From assembly GCF_041381155.1 (NCBI RefSeq), contig NC_091142.1, positions 27,231,963 through 27,295,962 on the forward strand: 64,000 nucleotides of DNA, written 5' to 3'. The translations under genes and the position numbers were made by a program. The DNA comes from Argopecten irradians. Taxonomy: Eukaryota > Mollusca > Bivalvia > Pectinida > Pectinidae. Positions 11,230 through 36,186 of this stretch are shown here, piece after piece; position 1 is the stretch's first letter, and each line of letters begins with the position of its first letter. Under the pieces are notes generated by a model. That model was not told the origin of the DNA. It made no database searches and saw only the letters and a program-made list of their open reading frames with translations.

Positions 11230-12800
11230 CCGACTTATTAACAACATATTATGTGTAATTGGAAGTCGTGGGAAACATCCTGTAGCTTTCGCTGACCACA
11301 GGGGGTCCATCTCCATCCATACAGGTAAGAGTGACACGCGAGCTGATCCTCTGGTTGTAACCTGGAAAACAAAGTACCTGGAAAGTGTCACTCAAACTGA
11401 TACTGAAACGACCAATCAAAACAATGACAATGCCGTTCATCAGTCGGTGACTCTGTTGTCATTATGGCCTTGACTATTATCCAGTTTTATATGTTTAAGA
11501 TTACAACGAAGTAAAATAATATATTTTCAAGAATGGAGTACCGAGGTTTAGTTTTAAGTACTGCTAAAACGACAGTGAGACTGTGCACATTTCTACGTAA
11601 AAAAGCTATGTACCATCAAATGTAGTTAGGTGATGAAACTTTAATTCATAAGCAGATAAGCCGAGTTCTAATTATTAATCAAGGTTAATCACATTTCATT
11701 CGTATATTACACCACGACTGAGAGACATAACATAGTATACTATCTAAATCTCTGCGAAAGGATAGACATTGATTATGTACTCATATTACATGAGTTAGAA
11801 CTGTGAACACATCGCTGTTTTTTCAATCCAGGTAAGGTAGGTCTACTTATATCAAAGACAATATGAAACATATATTATTTTTGAGTCCGCATAAATGGTA
11901 TACCAATAGCTATTAAAATTTATGTCAGACAATGACTAACATAGTTATTAAAAACATTTATGGGTCGATTGGATTGATCAATTCCGTGGGATACAACCTG
12001 TAGCTTTCGCTGAGTCCACCACAGGGGTCACAGTAAGGTCTACATCCATACAACCTGAAATTTACACACCGAATGTCACATGGTTGTCCCATGCCATTGT
12101 CCTGGGCGTTGTAAGTTGTGTGCAAAAGTACCTGGAAAGTGTACATCAAAACTGATATACGACCAATGATGAACAAAAGTGCCATCATCAGTCGGTGACT
12201 ATTCTGTTGTCATGGCCTTGACTATTATCCAGTTTTATATATGTCAACGACGAAGAAAATAATTTTCACAAGAATTTACCAGGTTTAGTTTTGATTACTA
12301 GTAACGACAGTGACCACTGTGCACACACCGGTCTACGTTTAAAAAAGCCACTCGCTGTTTTGGAAACTTAATTCCAGCAGTAAGGTATTAACCCAAGGTC
12401 ACTTATATCAAGACGACATACATAGATCATAAGAAACCATTGATTATATGATTTATATAAGAACTTCACTCGCTGTTTTTGAGAGGTAGCTATAATAGGT
12501 CACTTATATCCGAGACATGAAACAGTATAAATAGCTATCTAAATCTCTATATGAAATAAAACAATTTGATTGAGTCGATTGATTGATATCAATTCCACTG
12601 GGATACCAACCTACAGGTATACAAGGGGGTCCATACAGGGATGTCACAGGTAGGTCTGATCAACCAACCGTGAAATACACACCCGTGTCAATGGTTGTCC
12701 CATGCCTTGTCCTGGGGCGTAGTACAGGTGTGAAGGCTATGTTACATAATTACACCGGACACCTGAGAATATGATGTGAATGATGAACAATTTAAAGTGC
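11230..12800. repeat. three decayed copies of a 0.6-0.7-kb tandem duplication
   Basis: Copies begin near 11255, 11975 and 12590. Shared landmarks are CCTGTAGCTTTCGCTGA (11279, 11998), TACCTGGAAAGTGT (11371, 12129), CATCAGTCGGTGACT (11437, 12187), GGCCTTGACTATTATCCAG (11465, 12213), GGTTGTCCCATGCC (12081, 12690), and CACTTATATC with TCGCTGTTTT in the later halves. Each copy has many indels, and none keeps a frame through the whole unit. Short frames on both strands (11249-11440 and 11958-12188, minus) share CGGLSESYR-like ends and could be relics of a coding exon, but the family is not recognised. Confidence 0.55.
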
Positions 12801-13569
12801 AACATTGGAGCGGTAGGACTACCACGTGCACGCGGCCAGTTATTTGGTTATTGTACGCAAAAAGCAAAGCTAGAATAAAACTAGAATAGTAAGTTTCGTA
12901 TTCAATTTCGAGACCTCACATGAACCAAGCACTTAAAATCGTATACGTACATATGTATGCAGGCTAGTGCAGACCACATATTAATAGTTACAACATATAT
13001 CTCAAGTTCCTTGTTCAACATTTATATTTGCATGTCGTTCTAAAGAGCCTGAATACATATGTAAGTTATGTTTGAATAGTTATTTATCGTTGAAAATGCC
13101 AACCAGAAACACATTACATATGGTATCGAGAATCCTAAAATACTTAAAAGTGTTGCTTAAAATATGATGAAATGTAACTATCAATTGACTATTTTGCATA
13201 TCATAAAGTGAATCTCAAAACATCTGACGAAAAAAATATTCAAAATACTAACTTTTTGACTCTGAAAACTGGACGAAATTCGAGATTTAGACACTGTATA
13301 ATGCATATGGCTGCCGTGCGCTTGGAAACACCGTAAGGTGCTTAGTAAGCTTGTATTATGAACAACATGCGAAATCAATAGTAAGGAAACATTTCTACTT
13401 CTCATTGTTTTGTTTAATCCAAACTGATTTCTGCTTAGAACGGATTTGTATCGCTTATTATTAAAGTAACCCGTATTCATGAATAGTCTGTTTCCTTATT
13501 ATCAAAGTATCAATTTATTGCCCGCTCTGTGTATACTTTTTGCATAGTATAAATATATACTATCTGTAT
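12801..13569. other. intergenic, no feature seen
   Basis: AT-rich sequence. The minus-strand frame at 13181-13480 has no recognisable domain. Confidence 0.4.
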
Positions 13570-13571
13570 TA

Positions 13572-13741
13572 TGGCCATTATATCATTTTATTTATCTTGT
13601 ACGTACAAGAAAGACATGTAATATATATATTATACGTACAAGAAAGTACATGTATCATGAACGTACAACTCAGTATCTATGGCTTGTACGTACAAGATAA
13701 CACCTTATACGTATAAGATAAATAAAATGACATAGTGGCCC
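13572..13741. mobile_element. MITE with palindromic CTTGTACGTACAAG motifs
   Basis: Terminal inverted repeats of about 38 bp: TGGCCATTATATCATTTTAT at the left pairs with ATAAATAAAATGACATAGTG...GGCCC at the right. TA is present on both flanks (13570-13571 and 13742-13743). Each arm ends inside in a palindrome (CTTGTACGTACAAG or CTTATACGTATAAG), and a further copy lies at 13683-13696. The TA target suggests a Tc1/mariner-like or related source. Confidence 0.7.
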
Positions 13742-13743
13742 TA

Positions 13744-16062
13744 ATACGCCGCCGTGGGCTTTAAATGATACGTATATTTTAAATTTAAAAGCATGTTTTC
13801 GTGATTTACTGAAAAAGTCCTTTCCTATCATTATAATACCATCAACATATTGGTGATGACTTACCCTATATCTACACCGTAGACAATTCAAACAAATTTG
13901 CCTAATAATCAATCCAATCTGGTTTGTAATAAAGCTGTAATAAAATCGTTTGAATGTTTAAATTTTATGTATGTTCAGAAACTTCTACACATGATATGTT
14001 CAAAGGCCTATTGAACTCAGTTTCTGTCAGCTGTCAAACTAATGTTAAAACTTCTATTCTTCTGACCATAAACATATATCGACATTCTCAAAATGGTTTA
14101 TTTATTCTAACACTGAAACACGATCGTAAGAGGTTTGGAACGTCTATAGGAGAACTGTTGGTAATTATACGACAAAAGAGGGTAAGAGCTTCTGAGAAAC
14201 TTTGAAATTACATGTATATCGCTGAAAATATCATCAGTTAAAACTAATGACGCAATATCAATTAACTATGCGATATTGTGTATACGTCATGTACATAAAT
14301 GTATATCTGGATAATAATGTCGGTCACAATGTCTTCCTTTCCCGATGATTTCAATATAACTGCGTTCGAAATATATATTTCTGGTTCAATCCTATATACC
14401 CCGTGACTTCCGGTAGAGATAGACTATCAAAAGATTTAAAATACAAATGAAACTAGAAATTTTGTTTTATGATTTAGACCTCGTAAGCCAGACAGAAGTA
14501 ACCAAATGATGTCAACGAGGTCAGTTTATTAATTCTGATCATGGAATCACTGCTTATTCGTGTTTGTGTCATTATAAAGATATAAAAAGCAAGACCATCA
14601 GCGTGTGAATGTCATTATGACACATGCATTCATCTGCTAAATTTTGGGACAAAATTGTTAAAGGGTTAAAATCAAGATGCAGATAGTTGTGCGTTAGATC
14701 TCATTTAGTTTTATTAGAAAAATATAAAGCGTACCAAAGTAGTACACATGGTTATTGATCATTGAGTAATTTCACCAACGTACGTTTGGAATCCATGTCA
14801 GATTTAATCTATTTATATTGTTTTCCGATGTATTTTGTTCTGCTATATATTTGAAAATTATAGCTTGTTTTTAAAAATGTCATTTTCAACAGGGACATGT
14901 GTAATCAAAACAAACATGATCATTGATCCCGGTATACTCGGTTTGGCAATGGCAACTATCCATAAGTACATGAAAGTCTCCGCGTTAACTTCACGTTGTT
15001 AAATTACACTAACGTAATTGAAACGTACATGGTATGGGATGTAAGAGACAAAAGCTCTTTCATTTCTTCCGGAATCGTTATTTTGTATAAAAGATTATAT
15101 GATTTCCCGATATTATCACTCTGTACTTGTATAAATCTGATTCAAAAAAATGACACAATGACCTTATTTCAACTACAAGATACTAACAAAAAGAATTTTG
15201 TACTTACCGGTGAAACATTCAGCGTAAATGTCTACACATTCTTCCTGAAAACAATTCATTTATGTGCAAATATAGTCTTGTTGTCGAATTCTTTTCCATT
15301 TTTGGTTAACAATCGATTATGAATATGAAAAAAGCAAATGATATACATTGTATAATACTTTACCATGCCATGACTTTTCGAAACTGCTTAAATGTCGTAC
15401 TAGTAACTGTTTCCCGCTCCGCGATAGCTATGATCGGCGGGGCGAATCCGCTCTGAGGGGCGAGCGGTCTCCGCCTCACATGAGCGGCAGCTATTCATAT
15501 TTATATCAACTACATGACTTATACAGATAAACAATAATTTGAACACAAAAATTGGTATTTAAAAGCGGTGGGATAATCTAATTATAGAACAAAAATATAA
15601 ATATAGTGCTAAATAAAACAGATTCTCACACTGACAGTCACCTGCTAAGTTGAAGGAATATTCTAGCTGAAATTAAGAAATTCAATCTTTATCTAATTAT
15701 AAAAAATTTGATTAAAGTTCATTCACTAATTTTATCACTTAACTCATTCATCCCTGAAAATCCATAATGAACTGTTCCCTTCTTTGAATTTGAAGAGTCC
15801 AAATGTGTCTTCAGGGGTAAATGGGTTAGAGCAACTTTTGAAACATTGTGTTGCAGTCATAAATTGTGATGATAAATTTACTATTAAACATGTCAACTAT
15901 TCCTCTTGCAAAAATGTTATCAGAGTATCTCTGACCCAAGGTCATCAAAAAGTAATATTCAAGCCAAAGATCAAAGTACTGCAAATACAACGCAGCAGAA
16001 ACAGAAAATTAGAATGAAATCAAAAGAATTTGATGAATTCAGTACTACCACAAATAATAATA
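13744..16062. other. intergenic, no gene seen
   Basis: AT-rich except for a short GC-rich block at about 15415-15490. No domain is recognised in the short frames. Confidence 0.4.
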
Positions 16063-16064
16063 TA

Positions 16065-16396
16065 CAGTCAAACCTCGATGTATCGAAGTTCAAGGGACCG
16101 TCAGAAAAACTTCGAAACATCGAGAATTCGAATTATTCGTGGTTGAAATTAGACTGAAGTTTTTTTTACCATGACCAACTGTGGTAGTTGTGTACATGTC
16201 GTCTCCGTTCCATAAACTTTATAATCATTGTATTTACCACAAGCAAAACAAAATAAAAATGAAGTATGCAATTTATCATGTGTAATGCTATCGTTAGTTA
16301 GTAATATTATATAGTGAAGAAATTTGGGACCAGACAAAAAGTTCGATACAGCGATAAATTTGATTCATCGGAGTTCGTATCATCGAGGTTTGACTG
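16065..16396. mobile_element. pogo/Tc1-like MITE, TA target
   Basis: Starts CAGTCAAACCTCGATG and ends with the reverse complement CATCGAGGTTTGACTG. TA lies at 16063-16064 and 16397-16398. The CAGT...AACCTCGA end resembles Tigger/pogo-type terminal repeats. At 332 bp it is too short for a transposase. Confidence 0.8.
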
Positions 16397-16551
16397 TACA
16401 AGATAGAAATTATATAATGCATAGTGTTCATAATGTTTTAGCCTTCTCTTTATGGAGATTCAAAGTAGCTGTAAGTCAATTTTAGGCTTTAAAAAAAGGG
16501 GGAGAGGGTACTTATGGGGATAGGTGCGTGCATTATGTTAAAAACCAAATT

Positions 16552-16854
16552 TACCATATTTGCCGTAATTAGCGCCCCACCCCTTCTCTGGAGAAGAGCT
16601 GAAGCTGTATAAATGCCCCATCCCATGGATTTAACAATGCTTAAAACATATAATGCATCTAACATCAGCATTGTATCCCATATATCATGAATTTGTGAGT
16701 CTTTCACATGTGACATCACGACATGCGTAAAAAAAGGATAAAAGACCTACCGTATACTTGTTTACTATAACAGATTAATGTACCATATTTATTTCCTTAG
16801 TAAGCATCCCCTTTGTTACAATTATTTACGCGCATAATTATGGCAAATACAGTA
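16552..16854. mobile_element. MITE of the TACCATATTTGC family, copy 1
   Basis: Left end TACCATATTTGCCGTAATTA pairs imperfectly with the right end TAATTATGGCAAATACAGTA. A second copy lies at 59288-59515; both contain CCCATGGATTTAACAATG internally. Confidence 0.7.
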
Positions 16855-17714
16855 AGAAAATCAATATATATAAATATTTGTTTTCTTATATACTAACTAG
16901 GAAAACAAAGCCAAACTAAATAGTATCAATGTTTATATTGTATGGAGTATCAATCATACATTTAACTGCAACAACACGTTACTTTCTACAAACTATTTCC
17001 ACAATTTGATTTTTTGTTTAAATCTCATCATATGAAATGAATTAGCTAATTAAAAGCATGTTAGTCACTTGAAAACTAAAAAGCTTGCTCTCTCATATAT
17101 AACCACTCTCACATTAATTTTTTTTCAAACTGAAAAAAGCTAATGATTGCAAAATTATTCACACTCTAACAACAATCATGTTTTAGTGATTTTTCTTCTC
17201 TCTGCATTGATTTATACATACACAGTATCAAAATTTCTACAGGATGACAAGGATCAGATCAAATGAATCAAAATCTGTTTTGTAATGAAAGACATGATCA
17301 ATGATTAATTTTATAGTAAAGTAATGGAAGTACAATATCACATTTATACAAGTAACTTGAAGGTGTTTATTTATGTAGCTTTAATGCGAGCTACACATGT
17401 AATGCCGTGTCCACCCCAACAGTTTCTTTATCTCTGATATACAAACAAGTGCGGTGGAGTCAAACAATTTAAATGATGGGGATCCCATAGCCTTGATTTC
17501 AGTTGTATTTAGAACAAAAAAAATTAATGCATATCAAATGAACAGGAATATAAAATCAGACAGCATTATAAATTACCATACAACAAGCTCTTTTCTTAGT
17601 TATTCAATAAATGGACTCCCAAATTTAAGAATGGAACTTCAAAAAATTTCCATACGCAGAGTTCCCAGAAATCTAAAAGATAAAATTTGGAGGAATAAAT
17701 CCCCGGCACATAAT
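16855..17714. other. intergenic or NF2 3' flank, no feature seen
   Basis: AT-rich. A reverse-strand AATAAA at 17366-17371 could serve the NF2 transcript, but it is about 960 bases past the stop and is unproven. Confidence 0.3.
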
Positions 17715-17844
17715 GATTAATTATAAGCATTGATGGCACTTTTTTTTTTTATTTCATCAGTTTATAAAACAAATTTTTTCGCAAACTGATCAACTGATAA
17801 CCTGATGAAATTAAAAAATAGTGACATCAATGCTCGTAATTAAT
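17715..17844. repeat. foldback MITE-like palindrome
   Basis: ATTAATTATAAGCATTGATG...CAC with an A/T run and TTTCATCAG pairs with CTGATGAAATT, a run, GTGACATCAATGC and GTAATTAAT. Arms are about 45 bp around a 40-bp centre. It lies in the 3' flank of NF2. Confidence 0.7.
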
Positions 17845-18332
17845 TTTATAATCTATTTGATAAAATAAAGTATGTTTAAATGTACCATTCTAGTGATTTT
17901 TCAAGGGATTCTTTTCCGAACCAATACGCAAGGTAACATTGGGGTTTTGTGCCATTCTTGGATTTTGGAAGACAAATCATGATTCTGCAGACATCTTAAA
18001 GAGATTAACCCCATCCATTTCAAGAGCAAGAATTGAAGAGTTAATCATCAAAACCTTTTAGTGTCTGAAAAAATTCCAGTTGATGTTACTGATAATACTT
18101 TAAAAAGTACTTTTTAAAAATTCACTCTGAATCTTCATTATGTCCTTTCATGTTCATAAATATTACTTAAAGGCACAAGTTAAAACCACCAAGAGAACCA
18201 GCCACAGGTCTAGATCAGTAACAATAAGCTGCTCTGCTTCCCTCATTGATTTTGTGTCCAATGCAAGAGTTTCCAGTACCCCTGTATCATTCTTCAAAAG
18301 TCTCTATCACAGAAATGCTTTTAATAAGTCTC

Positions 18333-32644
<14,312 letters not shown>

Positions 32645-33165
32645 TTTATAAATGGGTTTGAACTCTTAAGAAGAGTTAATAAATCATTATCCAAGTTCAC
32701 ATATTGAATACACAGGTTGACTAATGCGTGGATGTGTTCGAATGCTGTAATACACTATTTTTGTAACAATCAAAAAAGTTTCGATGAAAATAGATCCGAT
32801 TCGACATCTATATCTCAGTCGAAATCACGCTTCAATCTGGCGAGGCGAAGTACTACCGAATCAAGCGTTTATAGTACAGTACAGAATGTCTTCCTAAATG
32901 CCTCAGAGGATATTTCTATGGCATGGGGACGACAACCCACACACAACACCAAAGCAAAATTAGTATTTCCTTTGTTCCCCACTAATTTTGAATGAAAATC
33001 ATCTAGAGAATTTCTTATCGAGACGATGCAAGTTTACGAAAAAAAAGTTTGATAAAGAAACAAACTAAAATTATTCAAAGGAAGATAACCACGTACTGAA
33101 TGTCATAACTAAGTTAGCTAGTACTGTTGAGTGTCAATCAGCATACTCTACAAATATATAGTACT
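32645..33165. other. NF2 5' flank
   Basis: 5' UTR and promoter should lie here. No TATA box or other clear promoter element was identified. The plus-strand frame at 32717-32995 has no recognisable domain. Confidence 0.4.
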
Positions 33166-33166
33166 G

Positions 33167-33318
33167 TATGGGACAAAGACGTGATTCCAACCGTGTTGAC
33201 AAAAAAAAGTCAAATTTTCGAGGCGATCTGCCCCTTTATCAAGACATACAAAACGAACACGATTACATAATAGGACACGAACATTAATGCGGGACAAAGT
33301 AGAAAAATATATAACTAC
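33167..33318 (-). mobile_element. solo 3' tail of a Penelope-like element
   Basis: Nearly collinear with 36187-36330, sharing GATCTGCCCCTTTATCAAGA, CATACAAAACGAACACGATT, ACATAATAGG and GCGGGACAAAGTAGA. Only the 3' end is present, as expected from severe 5' truncation during target-primed insertion. It lies 0.5 kb upstream of the NF2 start. Confidence 0.7.
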
Positions 33319-33811
33319 ATATGTAATTATATATAATAAATAAATGTTGAATATCCCTGTGATGGAATTCAAATAGAAAAAAAAAACCAAAACAAATCAA
33401 CGATCGATCTCCAACGCCTTCCCAGCTGCATATACAAGTGAATAGTACTAGATCTATACGTATACATGTACACGTCGTACTCTGGTTGCATTTGGTCCAT
33501 AATCATATATATAAATATAAACTGTAACGAATTCTCATATGCCTGTGGAAAGAAAGCGTTATTTGTATGATTGTGTCTAATACTTATATACATGTACATC
33601 ATGATATACATGTATGTATCGGTTTACGTGTGTGGGTGTGAGTGTCTAGTTCTGCAGTCTGTTTTTTATGAGTAATTGTGTGTTGATTATGACTTGTTTG
33701 TGTATGATTTTGAAGAAAATTGTTAGTCGATCTAGAATCTAGATTGAATTCTACCAGGTTAGATATAACATTTTTTATAGCAAGCCAAGTTACTTTTTTA
33801 TTCTTTTTATT

Positions 33812-33890
33812 CCGATATCGGAGATTCTGATATCGTTATCTGAAATTCTTATTCCTATATCGGAAAAAAAGAATTTCCGATATCGGAAAT
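33812..33890. repeat. cluster of CCGATATCGG palindromes
   Basis: CCGATATCGG occurs at 33812 and 33878, with related CTGATATCG and CCTATATCGG between them. Function unknown. Confidence 0.5.
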
Positions 33891-34322
33891 AAGATTTTCT
33901 CATATAGGAAATTCTAAATACAAAAGTATGTTAAGTCATAATTACTGGAGGTACAATGTACATGTATTTATGTATTGGAAAGTCGATTCTATAATCAACA
34001 AGCCCTTTTTTATGAAAACAACATTTTTTTTTTTGCAGAATATTATGTTGCTGTAATAAACCATTTTGATCTTTGCTACAGCTACATAATACATAGTTGG
34101 GGTGATTTTCGAAGAAAACTAAATGAAACTCTCTTGACCCTGCGTTACATGGACGTCTTGCGCTCGCATTTTTAGGTGCCAATGTTCGATTGAAACATTT
34201 CCATATTGGTTCGCAATAGTACTACCATAATCCACAATTTTGTTATATTTAGTACTACCATAATCCACAATTTTGTTATATTTTTGTTGTGACCAACTAT
34301 CATCAAATGCATATACATGTAT

Positions 34323-35175
34323 GGTGAGCTATTCAAATCGTCTTTCGTTCATGGTCCATTCCTCTGTCCGTCCGTAAACAATTCTTGTTACAGAAAGTGA
34401 TATTGGGATCTGTCACGAAATCCATGAGTACGTGTAGGTTTTCATAGATAAAGTTGTGCATTTTGGAACCGGTCAGTTAACAGAATGACCATCAGGCAGC
34501 CATCTTGGATGTTGAAAGTTGAAGTTAAGATCTGCAAATGCTATTTCTCAGAAAGTACTCGAGGGATTTATCTCAAATTTAATATGTTCCTTTTGATCTT
34601 AGTTAGGCATATTGCATATTGGGAATAGCAGGTCAACAACATGGCTGACAGACAGCGATCTTAGATTTTGATAATTGCATCATACAGATTTAAAAGTTTG
34701 CATCTTTCTCAATATCATGCATACGTTTTTCTAGAGCTCTGATTGTGCATATTGAATTTTGGGACTGATTGGTCAAGAAATTCATCAAATGGCCAATAGC
34801 TATAGGAAGCCATCTTTTTGATGTTGGTTACAACTATTTCTCATAAAGTATTGAAGGGACCCTTCTCAAATTTCAATTTAAAAGGTCCCCCTAGGGCCTT
34901 ATAATTATGTATGGTATATTTTGGAACCGATCTTTCTCAAATTTCATGCATGAATTTTAGACACCCACTGGGAACAAATCCAAACACATAATGGCTGACA
35001 GTGGCCATATTGACGCTTGAAGTGTGTTGCTGCTATGCAGACTTTATATCTAATTTGGTTTCCTTATGGATACCCAATTCAAAGATACATGTAGAGGGCA
35101 AACAAAGAAAATATCCTTAGATTAATATAATTATGCTGTAAATTGGGCGCCAATGCCCCTTGGGATCTCTTGTTA
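34323..35175 (-). mobile_element. decayed Helentron-like element, family D
   Basis: On the minus strand the 5' end reads TAACAAGAGATCCCAAGGGG and then GGCGCCCAA. The 3' end (plus-strand left) is GGTGAGCTATTCAAATCG with TCTGTCCGTCCGTAAAC, a relic of the tetranucleotide run. The core has degenerate tandem units with TTCTCAAATTT and CAAGAT/CCATCTT. Terminal motifs match the molluscan ACAAGAGATCCC group. No perfect 3' hairpin is left. Confidence 0.55.
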
Positions 35176-35352
35176 TAAAATTTGGTTGCTTTCCGACATG
35201 ACATCTCTACATAATTATACTTTCCAGATTCAATAAACGGAATAAAGACATCTTCATGATCTTACATTGTACATGTACCATGTATATATCTTAGTTTTAA
35301 TCCAGAGAGTCATCGCTTAATCTTACACAGGGACTTGAAACGAATTTCTTAA

Positions 35353-36159
35353 AGGCCCACTACCTTTCCGGAGCAAAATTTAATGGTTCCTTAAAAACGT
35401 TAATAACAAAAGAAAATACCTTTCCGAAACGGTTTTTTATTTTTAAAATGGGAATGTAAAACGAGATCGATAATTTTGTAGAGTCGCAAAAGTTATTGAC
35501 TTACCGTTAATACTACATATATCATCACCTTCTGAACAATTTAATCAAAATTAATAAAATGTTAATTTTTATAACGCGGGTCGTCTTATGTTTCCCGCCG
35601 TCGTCCTAAATACCGCGCGGTAGTTGACTATCTCTGCGCCAGACGGCAAAACAGTGAAATGACTCTCCACTGTTTTCATATATTACGCGGTAAATCTTGC
35701 ATATGTTTGGTGTTGCAACCTCTTCTTAGGCCATCGGTATATATTTTATATTGTTATTAATGTTTTTAAGAAATCATTAAATTTTGCTCCGGAAAGGTAG
35801 TGGGCCTTTAATAACAAAAGAAAATATATATCAATGTCTTAAGATGAGGTTACAACACCAAAAATATGCTAGATTTCCTGTCTAATATACAATAACAGTG
35901 GAGATTCATTTCGCTTTTTTGCCGTCTGGCGCAGTGATAGTCAACTACCGCGCGGCATTTAGGACGACAGCGGGAAACATAAAACGACCCGCGTTATGAA
36001 AATTAACATTTTATTTATTCTTATTAAACAGTTCTGAATTGATGATAAGTGTGCTAGTAAACGTATAGTTAATAACTTCTGCGACTCTACAAAAATATTG
36101 ATATCGTTTTACATTCCTATTTTAAAAAATAAAAGCCGTTTCGGAAAGGTAGTGGCTCT
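35353..36159. mobile_element. TTAA-flanked foldback element (piggyBac-like target)
   Basis: The left end AGGCCCACTACCTTTCC and the right end GGAAAGGTAGTGGCTCT are inverted repeats. TTAA flanks both (35349-35352 and 36160-36163). A complete inner terminal repeat ends at 35807 (GAAAGGTAGTGGGCCT) and is again followed by TTAA, so the unit looks like one element joined to an inverted partial second one. The arms share GTCAACTACCGCGCGG and GCCGTCTGGCGCAG. No transposase is present. Assignment to piggyBac rests only on the TTAA target. Confidence 0.7.
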
Positions 36160-36186
36160 TTAACCAACAGTAAACATATATATATG

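Noticed and set aside
10976..11473. 165-codon plus-strand frame
   Set aside because: Its right half lies in the decayed duplication and its left half shows no domain; treated as chance.
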